Shown piece by piece: positions 42,963 to 51,384 of a stretch of DNA of 59,840 nt (position 1 is the first letter of the stretch; every line of letters begins with the position of its first letter). This stretch comes from an uncultured Eudoraea sp. (GTDB taxonomy: Bacteria; Bacteroidota; Bacteroidia; Flavobacteriales; Flavobacteriaceae). The position numbers were made by a program, and so were the translations under genes. The notes beneath the pieces were generated by a model that did not search any database, was not told where the DNA came from, and worked only from the letters and a program-made list of their open reading frames with translations. Location: assembly GCA_947258555.1 (NCBI GenBank), contig CAMYJF010000006.1, positions 1 through 59,840 of the forward strand. The letters are read 5' to 3'.

Positions 42963-44149
42963 TCTCATTTGGTGACGCATATGTTGAAGTGCTGAAGCAC
43001 GCTCAGGAGTATGGGATAGAATCCTGTAAACTTGCTGATGCTTTCGGCCGGATCCTCGCAGAAGATGTAAGTGCCGACAGGGACCTTCCCCCCTATAACC
43101 GATCCACCAGAGATGGCATTGCCATAGCCTTTGATGCCTATGAAAGCGGACGGCGGTCCTTCGAGATCGAGGCCGTAGTTGCCGCCGGAGTACCTACACA
43201 TAGCCTTAGTAAACCTTCTTTTTGTGTTGAGATCATGACAGGTGGTGTAATTCCTTATGAGACAGACACCGTAGTCATGTATGAGCACTTAGAGATCGAA
43301 AAAGGGATCGCTGAGATCAAACAAGCTCCAAAACTGGGCCAGAATATTCACAGCAGGGGAAGTGACGCGGCTAAGGGACAAGTACTTATTGAAAAGAATA
43401 CCCGGATCACTGCTGCAGAAATAGGGATATTAGCTGCAGTAGGATACGACCAGGTTCCGGTTAAGAGGAATCCAAAGATCGCGGTTATATCGACAGGTAA
43501 TGAATTAGTGGCCATCGATGAGGCGCCAAAAAAGCATCAGATTCGCAGATCAAATGCGCCCACCATCGTATCTGCCCTGGAAATGATGCAAATCCATCCG
43601 TTGAGTTTCCATATTCGGGACGACAAGGATCTGTTGCGCCAAAAATTATCGTATGTGATACAGGAAATGGATGTAGTGATCTTGAGTGGCGGCATTTCAA
43701 AAGGCAAGTTCGATTTTTTGCCTCAGGTGCTTGTAGAATTAGGCACGGATCTACTAATTCATCGCGTCAGGCAGCGCCCTGGAAAACCTTTTCTGTTTGG
43801 GAAGGATACTGCGAACAACACCTTGATATTTGGGTATCCGGGTAATCCGGTGTCTACATTCGTCAGTCACCATATTTATTTTAATGCCTGGTTTCAACGC
43901 AGTTTGGGACTCGCCAAAAAGGATGTCAAGGTACAGCTCGACACAGAAGTTAAAGGGGTAGAGGGGATGACACAATTAATTCCGGTATCAACCGAAATAA
44001 AGAAAAACAAACTTATGGCGACACCAGTGCCTCAAAATGGATCAGGAGACTTCATAAGTTTGGTAAATGCTGATGGAATTGTGATCATTGATGAACATAA
44101 TGGCACCTATGCTAAAGGGCAACTGGCTCCATTTATTAAGACACGATAA
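42959..44149 (+). CDS. moeA: Molybdopterin molybdotransferase
   Basis: The 396-residue enzyme inserts molybdate into adenylated molybdopterin. Full-length MoeA signatures are visible: DLPPYNRSTRDGIAIAF, EIMTGGVIPYETDTVV, the SRGSDAAKGQVL domain, VISTGNELV, SGGISKGKFDFLPQVL and RPGKPFLFG. The C-terminal domain is complete. The gene overlaps the transporter by 4 bases and touches xdhC without a gap. Confidence 0.95.
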   Translation: MISFGDAYVEVLKHAQEYGIESCKLADAFGRILAEDVSADRDLPPYNRSTRDGIAIAFDAYESGRRSFEIEAVVAAGVPTHSLSKPSFCVEIMTGGVIPYETDTVVMYEHLEIEKGIAEIKQAPKLGQNIHSRGSDAAKGQVLIEKNTRITAAEIGILAAVGYDQVPVKRNPKIAVISTGNELVAIDEAPKKHQIRRSNAPTIVSALEMMQIHPLSFHIRDDKDLLRQKLSYVIQEMDVVILSGGISKGKFDFLPQVLVELGTDLLIHRVRQRPGKPFLFGKDTANNTLIFGYPGNPVSTFVSHHIYFNAWFQRSLGLAKKDVKVQLDTEVKGVEGMTQLIPVSTEIKKNKLMATPVPQNGSGDFISLVNADGIVIIDEHNGTYAKGQLAPFIKTR

Positions 44150-45160
44150 ATGACGCATGAATTAAAAGATATTATCCGGGAATACCAGGCGTATATAAAC
44201 TCTGGAAAGGCTGTCCTGGCAAGTGTCTGTGCACTTGATGGGTCTTCCTACAGGCGACCCGGCGTACGAATGCTCCTGTTAGACAATGGAACTATGATCG
44301 GGGCAGTGAGTGGTGGGTGTGTTGAAAAAGAGATCCAGCGTCAGGCAGAAATGGTATTTAAATCCGGCGTCCCCAGGATGATGATCTATGACGGGAGATA
44401 TAGATTGGGATGTGAAGGAGTGCTATATATTCTTATAGAACCTTTTGCCCCTGATCAACAGTTGATCGACGCCTTCTGGCAGCATATTGAACAGCGCAAG
44501 CCTTTGAAACTTATATCCCAGTATACACGAGAACAAAAGGAAGATCAGCAACTAGGATCCTTCTTTGTCTTCGATGACAAAATAATTCCACTTCGAAAAG
44601 AACTAGTAAGATCCGAGGCACTTGAAGAATTTGAACAGGAGTTAGCCCCGTGTTTTCGCTTGCTTATCATCGGTGGTGAGCACGATACAGTAAGTCTATG
44701 CCGGCAAGCATCGAACTTAGGGTGGGAAGTACATATAGTTACACATCCCACAGATGAGAAATCGATCCAAAGCTTTAAAGGGGCAACAGAATTCTCAAAA
44801 ATAACAGCAGAAGAATTTGGGACCCTTGATATCGACAGGGAAACAGCGGTGATGCTCATGACACATAGTTATGCTAAAGACCTGCAATTTTTGATCGCCC
44901 TTAAAGATCAGCCAATGACGTATCTGGGCATATTGGGCCCTTCAGCCAGACGTGAAGAATTACTGCATGAATTCCTGGAACATTGTCCGGATGTTGAGGA
45001 ATCGTTCTTAGATGGTATCCACGGTCCTGCGGGTTTAAATATTGGCGCAGAAACTGCACAGGAAATAGGCATCTCCATACTTAGCGAGATCCTGAGCGTG
45101 ATAAGAGGGCAGGACGTAGTACCCTTAAAAGACAAGGAAGGCCGTATACACACCTCATGA
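44150..45160 (+). CDS. xdhC: XdhC/CoxI-family molybdenum cofactor maturation protein
   Basis: The 336-residue protein has an XdhC/CoxI N-terminal domain (SVCALDGSSYRRPGVRML, GAVSGGCVEKEI) and a C-terminal Rossmann-like domain (LLIIGGEHDTVSLCRQASNLG, LMTHSYAKDLQFLIAL, YLGILGPSARREELL, GPAGLNIGAETAQEI). XdhC binds the cofactor, helps its sulfuration and delivers it to xanthine-oxidase-family enzymes. Here it should serve IorB. It overlaps the mocA-like gene by 4 bases. Confidence 0.92.
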   Translation: MTHELKDIIREYQAYINSGKAVLASVCALDGSSYRRPGVRMLLLDNGTMIGAVSGGCVEKEIQRQAEMVFKSGVPRMMIYDGRYRLGCEGVLYILIEPFAPDQQLIDAFWQHIEQRKPLKLISQYTREQKEDQQLGSFFVFDDKIIPLRKELVRSEALEEFEQELAPCFRLLIIGGEHDTVSLCRQASNLGWEVHIVTHPTDEKSIQSFKGATEFSKITAEEFGTLDIDRETAVMLMTHSYAKDLQFLIALKDQPMTYLGILGPSARREELLHEFLEHCPDVEESFLDGIHGPAGLNIGAETAQEIGISILSEILSVIRGQDVVPLKDKEGRIHTS

Positions 45161-45753
45161 AACCAACTATTAAAGGCTTGATTTTAGCTGCCGGAGCTTC
45201 CAGTCGTATGGGAAGACCTAAACAATTGCTCCCCTGGGGAGAATCAACCTTGATCGAACATTGTATCTCAGTAGCGAATGCATCAAAGCTGGATTCTTTA
45301 CTGGTAGTTCTGGGATCCGATGCAACGGCGATCCGTAACTCTTTACAAGTTTTGGATGTAGATATTGTCGTCAATGAAGAATGGGCCAAAGGCATGGCCT
45401 CAACTATTAAAATCGGAGTTGATCGGTTGACTTCAGGAGATACGCCAGATGGTATCCTAATTATGCTCGCCGATCAACCTTTTATCAGTTCGGACGATCT
45501 TGACGCGCTGATCGAAGCATTTGAATCCAGAGACAGTGTTATTGCTTCCAATTATAAAGATCGTTTAGGCGTACCCGCACTATTTGGTGCCTCACATTTT
45601 GACCTGCTGACAAAACTTACCGGAGATAAAGGAGCAGGATCTATTCTCAATACCATGAAAGATTCAATAAGAACACTACCAATAGCTATTGATCTGACAG
45701 ATATTGATACTATGGAGGCCTACTCGGCATTAAGGCCAAATACGAAAGGCTAA
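45157..45753 (+). CDS. mocA: Molybdenum cofactor cytidylyltransferase-like protein
   Basis: The 198-residue nucleotidyltransferase opens with LILAAGASSRMGRPKQLLPW and has MLADQPFISSDDLDALIEAF and GVPALFGASHFDLLTKLTGDKGAGSIL, which fits the MocA group. MocA attaches CMP to the cofactor for xanthine-oxidase-family enzymes such as IorB. It shares only the basic fold with the MobA-like gene at 40.5 kb. It closes the operon; no terminator is obvious before the next gene, 54 bases on. Confidence 0.88.
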   Translation: MKPTIKGLILAAGASSRMGRPKQLLPWGESTLIEHCISVANASKLDSLLVVLGSDATAIRNSLQVLDVDIVVNEEWAKGMASTIKIGVDRLTSGDTPDGILIMLADQPFISSDDLDALIEAFESRDSVIASNYKDRLGVPALFGASHFDLLTKLTGDKGAGSILNTMKDSIRTLPIAIDLTDIDTMEAYSALRPNTKG

Positions 45754-45807
45754 TACTTCGCTTAAATAAATCTTTTTGGCTACTTTCACAGCTTTAATTT
45801 TTACGCA

Positions 45808-46896
45808 ATGCGATCACTATTAGTTGCTTCCCTATTAGGCCTGTTGATACATTTTGATGTATCCTCACAAGAAATGAGTTTTGAAGAGTATAATCCTGAA
45901 TCCACACTTGTGGTTCCGGGCAATGAGATCAATAAAGCTAAATTTCCATTTATTGATATACACAGCCATCAATTCCGAATGCCGGAAATGGATCTGAGTA
46001 CCTTGATCTCGGACATGGATAAATTAAACATGGCCGTTATGGTCAATTTAAGCGGACGTTCCGGAGAGAATCTAATAAATGCCCTTGCCAATGTCAACGA
46101 GAATTATCCAAACAGATTTGTCGTCTTTGCCAATGTCAATTTTGAGGGTGTAGGTAGTCCGGATTGGAGCAAGAATGCCGTAGATCAATTAAGGGAAGAT
46201 GTGAAGAACGGTGCGCGCGGACTCAAAATTTACAAAAGCCTTGGTCTGCGAAATACAGACGTTGATGGGAATAGAATTGCGGTGGATGATGCCAGGCTGG
46301 ATCCCATTTGGCAGCTATGTTGCGAATTAGGAATTCCTGTAATAATTCATTCAGCCGATCCCAAATCTTTCTGGGATCCGATGGATAGCAAGAATGAGCG
46401 CTGGCTGGAGCTGAAAACCCGACCCAGACGGAAACGATCAGCAACGAATCCGGTACCTTGGGAGCAGATCATACAGGAACAGCATAATATGTTCAAGAAG
46501 CATCCGAACACTAATTTTATCAACGCCCATATGGGCTGGTATGCTAATAATTTAGGGAAACTTGGTCAACTCATGGAAGAAATGCCCAACATGTATGTAG
46601 GTATTGGCGCTGTGATCGCTGAATTGGGCCGTCAACCCAGAAATGCGCGGCAATTCTTTGAGACATACCAGGATCGGATTTTATTCGGTAAAGATAGCTG
46701 GCAGCCTTCCGAATTTCCAACCTATTTCAGGGTGCTTGAATCCGATGACGAATACTTTCCCTATTATAAAAAATACCATGCCTTCTGGTCGATGTACGGA
46801 CTAAACCTGCCGGATGAGATCCTAAAAAAGGTGTATTATAAAAATGCCATGCGCTTGCTGCCGGGCCTGGATACCAGTTTGTTTACCAAAGAATAA
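45808..46896 (+). CDS. Exported amidohydrolase-family metal-dependent hydrolase
   Basis: The 362-residue protein has a signal peptide (residues 1-21, cleavage near DVSSQ). It continues as a TIM-barrel amidohydrolase of the amidohydro-rel group, with FIDIHSHQF (HxH metal site), VIIHSADP (His), FINAHMGW (His) and a late FGKDSWQP (Asp). Relatives decarboxylate or hydrolyse aromatic or lactone compounds. The substrate is unknown; since it follows the IorAB operon, it might act on a ring-derived product, but this is only a context-based idea. Its end converges on the reverse-strand NTF2-like gene. Confidence 0.82.
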   Translation: MRSLLVASLLGLLIHFDVSSQEMSFEEYNPESTLVVPGNEINKAKFPFIDIHSHQFRMPEMDLSTLISDMDKLNMAVMVNLSGRSGENLINALANVNENYPNRFVVFANVNFEGVGSPDWSKNAVDQLREDVKNGARGLKIYKSLGLRNTDVDGNRIAVDDARLDPIWQLCCELGIPVIIHSADPKSFWDPMDSKNERWLELKTRPRRKRSATNPVPWEQIIQEQHNMFKKHPNTNFINAHMGWYANNLGKLGQLMEEMPNMYVGIGAVIAELGRQPRNARQFFETYQDRILFGKDSWQPSEFPTYFRVLESDDEYFPYYKKYHAFWSMYGLNLPDEILKKVYYKNAMRLLPGLDTSLFTKE

Positions 46897-46912
46897 TACT
46901 GAGAAGCTCCTT

Positions 46913-47374
46913 CTAAGGATTTCGGATAGAAGAACTTGGGGGCGACTGCCAGAGGACATTGACGATCATCCATTTGCCTTCCAATTTCATCAGGGAAATA
47001 TAGTCGATCCCCCAAATGGCATTCACTTTAGCTACAGCGGTCTTATCGGATACTTCAAAAACCTCGACTCCTTTTGGGGTTTTCTCATCGGCCATGCTGC
47101 CATCGGCATTCCAACGCTTGGCAAGTGAGATCAGATCACCGAAGGGCATTTCTAGTTGCTCTGAATACATTTCCTTTTCCTTATTCCAGTAAAAACCGGT
47201 TTTACGCAGGCTTTTGTGAACACTTCTATAGGCAAGTGTGGTATCTGCTTTGTAGAAAGCATGTATGTAATCAAAACAGGCTTCTTCTACTGCTGTTACT
47301 TCTTCTGTTGGATCTTGTGCCAGGAGGCCGCTCCATGCGAATACGCATATGAGCATTAGGATGGGTGATTTCAT
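46913..47374 (-). CDS. Exported NTF2-like (lumazine-binding-type) protein
   Basis: The 153-residue protein has a signal peptide (cleavage near LLAQ, residue 20). The rest matches the NTF2-like cone fold of the Lumazine_bd_2 group: EEACFDYIHAFYKADTTLAY, a SVHKSLRKTGF segment, then the beta strands TAVAKVNAIWGIDYISLMK and GKWMIVNVLW. Such proteins bind small molecules or act as accessory subunits; no catalytic residue is clear. It is transcribed alone. Confidence 0.72.
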   Translation of the reverse strand: MKSPILMLICVFAWSGLLAQDPTEEVTAVEEACFDYIHAFYKADTTLAYRSVHKSLRKTGFYWNKEKEMYSEQLEMPFGDLISLAKRWNADGSMADEKTPKGVEVFEVSDKTAVAKVNAIWGIDYISLMKLEGKWMIVNVLWQSPPSSSIRNP

Positions 47375-47479
47375 TTGTATGGATTTGTTTACTCGGTCTA
47401 TAAATGTACATAATTAATTTTCCATTTGGGCCTAAATAATACTGGCCTTTTTACTACCTTCTCCTTCAAATCAACACTT

Positions 47480-49378
47480 ATGAAACGTCTCTCAACATTC
47501 TTATTTGCGCTACTGGCACTTGCGCTGATACAACAACCGCTTTCCGCCCAGGAAGATATATTTGAAAAGCTCGATAAGATCGCTATCTACGAGGAAAAGA
47601 TCATGATGCCCATGCGGGATGGGATCCGCTTGGCTACAGATATATACCGACCTAAAACAGAAGAAAATGTCCCTATTATTTTTTCCAGGACCCCGTATAA
47701 TTTCAATTCCTGGGGCGATGGGGAAAAGAGGACACGTACGGCACAACGTGCGTATGAGGCAGTCAAGAGAGGCTATGCCTATGTAGTACAGAATGAGCGG
47801 GGACGTTATTACTCAGAGGGTGAATGGGATATTCTTGGTACACCTTTAACCGATGGCTATGACGCATTTAGTTGGATGGCAGACCAAAGCTGGTCTAATG
47901 GAAAGATCGGAACCTTAGGCTGTTCTTCTACTGCAGAATGGCAAATGGCCGTAGCTGCCCTGGATCATCCTTCTCATGCCGCCATGGTGCCTCAGGGATA
48001 TGGAGCCGGTGTAGGTCGCGTTGGAGATTATTTCGAGCAGGGAAACTGGTATAGGGGAGGCGCAGAACAAATGCTATTCATTGCCTGGTTATATGGGGTA
48101 GAGCACGATAAATTCAAACCCAGGATCCCGGCAGGAGCTACACAGGAAGATCTGATCCGCATCTCCCGCTTTTATGACCTGGCACCGGAAAATCCGCGCG
48201 TCGACATGTCCGAAGCCCTTGCGCATTTACCCATTCAGGATATCCTTCAAAACATTCATGGAAAGCGCGAAGTATTTGACAAAATGGTTAGGCGCGATCC
48301 TAACCACCAGGAATGGTATGAAGGGGGTTTGTATCATGACAATATGGATTTTGGCGTGCCCAGTTTTTGGTTTGCTTCCTGGTATGATGTATCCATCAGC
48401 CCGAATCTCGCTTTATTCAATCATGTGAGGAATAATGCAAAAGATCCGGAGGTTAGGGATAATCAATATCTGGTCATAGCACCCACACTCCACTGCAGGT
48501 ATACACGTGCCACAGAGAATACTATTGTGGGAGAACGCAGTGTAGGCGATGCCCGTTTGAATTATGATGAACAGATCTATGCCTGGTTCGATCTGTGGTT
48601 AAAAGGAGCTACTAATGACTTTGCGTCCAATACACCACGGGTGCAATATTTTACCATGGGATCCAATAAATGGAATAATGCCGAAACCTGGCCTCCGGAG
48701 AAGGCTCAAAACACACGGTTTTATCTCAATTCCGCTGGCAATGCCAATAGCTTATATGGTGATGGTAAATTGAGCACCACTGCGCCAGGCGATTCTCCGC
48801 CGGATTCATTTGTATACGACCCGATGAACCCGGTACCTTCCTATGGAGGTAATGTGTGTTGTACCGGAAATGCCGTCCAGGGCGGTGCCTTTGATCAGCA
48901 AGAAATGGAAACCCGCCAGGATATTTTGGTCTATACCTCAGATCCTTTGGAAGAAGGAGTGGAAGTCAGCGGCTTTATCGATGCGACATTGTATCTCTCT
49001 TCTGATGTAAAAGATACAGACCTCACGATCAAATTAGTTGATGTCTATCCGGATGGCAGGGCATACAATTTAGATGAGACCATTCAACGTGTACGCTATC
49101 GCGAGGGATATGAGAAAGAAGTCTTTATGGAAGAAGGGAATGTCTATGAAGTCAAAATGACACCTATGTCTACCAGTAATTTCTTTAAAAAAGGACACCG
49201 GATACGGATCGAAGTTTCCAGCAGTAACTTTCCTCGCTTCGCCCGCAACCTGAATACAGGAGGAAAGAATTATAATGAGAAAGATGGGGTGGTCGCACAT
49301 AATAGCATCCATCATAACAGTAGTCATAAATCGTTTATCGATATCCCTATCGTCAGAAATAGAAAGGCTTCTAAATAA
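47480..49378 (+). CDS. Exported CocE/NonD-type hydrolase (X-Pro dipeptidyl-peptidase family S15-like)
   Basis: I start at ATG 47480, where a signal peptide begins ([20 protein letters not shown], cleavage near LSAQ); an in-frame ATG at 47426 adds 18 residues before it. The 632-residue enzyme has an alpha/beta-hydrolase domain with the opening [14 protein letters not shown], the nucleophile region [12 protein letters not shown] (Ser), an HCRYTR catalytic-His area, and a jelly-roll C-terminal domain ([20 protein letters not shown] through [15 protein letters not shown]). The family hydrolyses acyl esters or amides, including peptides with an N-terminal X-Pro. It lies 9 bases before a methyltransferase gene. 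Confidence 0.87.
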   Translation: MKRLSTFLFALLALALIQQPLSAQEDIFEKLDKIAIYEEKIMMPMRDGIRLATDIYRPKTEENVPIIFSRTPYNFNSWGDGEKRTRTAQRAYEAVKRGYAYVVQNERGRYYSEGEWDILGTPLTDGYDAFSWMADQSWSNGKIGTLGCSSTAEWQMAVAALDHPSHAAMVPQGYGAGVGRVGDYFEQGNWYRGGAEQMLFIAWLYGVEHDKFKPRIPAGATQEDLIRISRFYDLAPENPRVDMSEALAHLPIQDILQNIHGKREVFDKMVRRDPNHQEWYEGGLYHDNMDFGVPSFWFASWYDVSISPNLALFNHVRNNAKDPEVRDNQYLVIAPTLHCRYTRATENTIVGERSVGDARLNYDEQIYAWFDLWLKGATNDFASNTPRVQYFTMGSNKWNNAETWPPEKAQNTRFYLNSAGNANSLYGDGKLSTTAPGDSPPDSFVYDPMNPVPSYGGNVCCTGNAVQGGAFDQQEMETRQDILVYTSDPLEEGVEVSGFIDATLYLSSDVKDTDLTIKLVDVYPDGRAYNLDETIQRVRYREGYEKEVFMEEGNVYEVKMTPMSTSNFFKKGHRIRIEVSSSNFPRFARNLNTGGKNYNEKDGVVAHNSIHHNSSHKSFIDIPIVRNRKASK

Positions 49379-49387
49379 AGGCAACAA

Positions 49388-50068
49388 ATGAAATTCTTTT
49401 CTTCAAAAAGCATGAATCAGCATAAGGTATTCGCTTTATTCGTGCTAACAGCAGTAGCTGTCCAAGGTCAGTATTCGGCCTATGAATGGGAGGAAAGGGA
49501 TGAATGGATGGACGTAGCCAGGATACTGGAACTGGCCGGTGTGGAGAATGGGCAAACAGTTGCAGATATCGGGTGTCATGAAGGTTATATGAGCATGTAC
49601 CTGGCTAAAGCAGTAGGCCCTGCAGGACAGGTGTTGGCCGAAGATGTAAGCAAGTATCGACTGGGGCGTTTGGAAGATCATGCCAAAGAGCGGGAGTTGG
49701 AGAACATCAGGACTATACTTGGTGCGGAAGCAGATCCGAAGTTGCCGGCTAATCAGGTTGACATCGTTTTTGTGATAGATGCCTATCATGAAATGAAAGA
49801 ACCGGAGACCATGCTCAGGCATTTTCGCAATTCCCTGAAAGAAGGAGGGAAGATCCTTATCCTGGAAAAGCTAAAATCGGAAGTCCGCAATAAATCCAGA
49901 AAAGCACAAACCAATGCCCATAGCCTGGGTCCGGATATTGTCCGAAAAGAATTAGTGACTGCGGGATTTAAGATCCTAAAAGAGGTACGCGATCTGGGAG
50001 AATGGGAAAATAATCCCAAAAAGCAGATCTGGTGTTTGGTAGCCGTTTATGAAAGCGACGGTCCTTGA
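49388..50068 (+). CDS. Class I SAM-dependent methyltransferase with an N-terminal export signal
   Basis: The 226-residue protein begins with residues that look like a signal peptide (HKVFALFVLTAVAVQGQ, about residues 12-28). After that comes a Rossmann methyltransferase: TVADIGCHEGYMSMYLAKAVG (motif I with the GxHxG-type loop), EDVSKYRLGRLEDHA, VFVIDAYHEMKEPETMLRHF, and GGKILILEK. The target is unknown. An exported methyltransferase is unusual since SAM is not known to be present in the periplasm. It forms a pair with the pcm-like gene that follows. A later Met (49412) is an alternative start that keeps the signal. Confidence 0.78.
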   Translation: MKFFSSKSMNQHKVFALFVLTAVAVQGQYSAYEWEERDEWMDVARILELAGVENGQTVADIGCHEGYMSMYLAKAVGPAGQVLAEDVSKYRLGRLEDHAKERELENIRTILGAEADPKLPANQVDIVFVIDAYHEMKEPETMLRHFRNSLKEGGKILILEKLKSEVRNKSRKAQTNAHSLGPDIVRKELVTAGFKILKEVRDLGEWENNPKKQIWCLVAVYESDGP

Positions 50069-50081
50069 AAAATCTAGTACT

Positions 50082-50831
50082 ATGAGAGATAGTATGCTGT
50101 TTATAGGAAGTGCATATCCCGGGATCTCATCTAAGATTATAATGGGATGCATACTTCTTTGTGAACTGCTGTTGCTTTCATCCGTTTATTCACAACCCAA
50201 TTTTCAGCGTCAACGGGAACGCATGGTATTGATCCAGCTAAAAAGTCGGGATATATATCACCATGCTACGCTCGAAGCTATGGGCAAAGTACCTCGCCAT
50301 AAATTTGTGCCGGAGGATATTCAAGGGTATGCCTATGCAGACCACGCTTTGTCTATTGGTCAAGGGCAAACCATCTCCCAACCCTATATCGTTGCATTCA
50401 TGACGCAGTCTATCAGACCTAAAAAGGATCACAAAGTATTGGAGATAGGCACAGGTTCCGGCTACCAGGCAGCTGTATTGGCAGAAATTGTAGACTCGGT
50501 CTATACTATTGAGATCGTTGATGTGCTCGCCAGGGAAGCAGAGAATAGATTAAAGAACATGCAATATGGTAATGTAAAGGTGCGAAGTGGTGATGGCTAT
50601 CACGGTTGGCCGGAAGCAGCGCCCTTTGATGCCATAGTTGTCACCGCTGGGGCAGAGGAGATCCCAATGGCCCTATTTGATCAGTTAAAGGAGGGCGGTA
50701 AGATGGTCATGCCTTTAGGTCCCCATGGCGGGATCAGGCAATTAGTGCGTATCACCAAAAAGAAAGGGGAGATCAGGATCGAGGAGTTAATGGCTGTGCG
50801 CTTTGTACCATTTACGCGCAATAAAAATTAA
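50082..50831 (+). CDS. pcm: Protein-L-isoaspartate O-methyltransferase with N-terminal signal or anchor
   Basis: I choose ATG 50082, since the next upstream ATG (50049) overlaps the preceding gene by 20 bases. The 249-residue protein has a hydrophobic segment (about residues 20-38, IIMGCILLCELLLLSSVYSQ) before the catalytic domain. PCMT motifs are intact: PRHKFVPED, YADHALSIGQGQTISQPYIVAFM, VLEIGTGSGYQAAVLAEI, GDGYHGWPEAAPFDAIVVTAGAEEIP and LKEGGKMVMPLG. The enzyme methylates isoaspartyl residues to start their repair. The hydrophobic start suggests export or anchoring, shared with the methyltransferase just upstream. Confidence 0.88.
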   Translation: MRDSMLFIGSAYPGISSKIIMGCILLCELLLLSSVYSQPNFQRQRERMVLIQLKSRDIYHHATLEAMGKVPRHKFVPEDIQGYAYADHALSIGQGQTISQPYIVAFMTQSIRPKKDHKVLEIGTGSGYQAAVLAEIVDSVYTIEIVDVLAREAENRLKNMQYGNVKVRSGDGYHGWPEAAPFDAIVVTAGAEEIPMALFDQLKEGGKMVMPLGPHGGIRQLVRITKKKGEIRIEELMAVRFVPFTRNKN

Positions 50832-50835
50832 GCAC

Positions 50836-50863
50836 AAAAAAACCCTGAAGTTGGTCTTCAGGG
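50836..50863 (-). terminator. Intrinsic terminator for the reverse-strand 37-residue gene
   Basis: CCCTGAAG and CTTCAGGG form a perfect 8-bp stem with the loop TTGGT. On the minus strand the stem is followed by a run of seven T residues (A-run at 50836-50842 on the plus strand). There is no T-tract on the forward side, so it serves reverse transcription. Confidence 0.75.
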
Positions 50864-50905
50864 ATGGTCATTCACGGAGATTTATACCCGGTTGCAGTAG
50901 AGCGT

Positions 50906-51019
50906 TTAATAAACGTAATGTCTTACTTCTGTCCATCGTATGCGTTTGCTTTCTTTAAAGTTAGTGAAGTATGCAAAGCGTCTCGATTCTGTCGGTGATT
51001 GATTGCTGATGCGTTTCAT
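50906..51019 (-). CDS. Arg-rich microprotein, 37 residues
   Basis: The reverse strand translates as MKRISNQSPTESRRFAYFTN followed by FKESKRIRWTEVRHYVY. It is strongly basic, with aromatic residues spread along it, and has no signal peptide or membrane helix. A good minus-strand terminator begins 42 bases after its stop, and the nearest gene on that strand is far away, so an independent short transcript is likely. The composition fits nucleic-acid or ribosome binding, but this is only a guess. I know no family. Confidence 0.5.
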   Translation of the reverse strand: MKRISNQSPTESRRFAYFTNFKESKRIRWTEVRHYVY

Positions 51020-51112
51020 GATATTCGTTTTTTGATTGTTTTATATTTTGTTTTTCTAACGTTTCTTACTTGACTACACTTATATAGACGGAACAAATTT
51101 CATTATGTTACA

Positions 51113-51143
51113 GTACTATGTATAAAATAGTACCATTTTATAC
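51113..51143. promoter_or_regulatory. Overlapping inverted repeats, operator-like
   Basis: Two inverted repeats share bases: GTACTAT (51113-51119) with ATAGTAC (51127-51133), and GTATAAAAT (51120-51128) with ATTTTATAC (51135-51143). They cannot fold at the same time, as RNA or as cruciform. They lie between the reverse-strand 37-residue gene (start 51019) and the EF-G-like gene (start 51385), where control sites for either would be expected. Confidence 0.35.
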
Positions 51144-51181
51144 AAATTTTAACATATTTGGGATCAGCCGGGTAGGGGACT

Positions 51182-51219
51182 AGCCCTTTATCACACTGGG
51201 TTTATGCTGGATAAGGGCT
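51182..51219 (+). terminator. Hairpin with trailing T-rich tract, possible terminator or leader structure
   Basis: AGCCCTTTATC pairs with GATAAGGGCT (one bulged base), and the stem is followed by TGTTTTGTT on the forward strand. No coding gene ends just before it, so it might close a short forward RNA or be part of the leader of the EF-G-like gene 165 bases downstream. Confidence 0.35.
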
Positions 51220-51384
51220 TGTTTTGTTAAAAATTATACAAAGTTGAATAGGGCTTTAATCCCTAAGGAAGTCATTTTACCGATTTATTGGAAATAACTG
51301 CTGAAAAGATGAGCAAAATTCACTAATTTGTAAGGATACAAACTGCTAACTAATCCTTACAAAACCTTACAAAATATAGCTATT

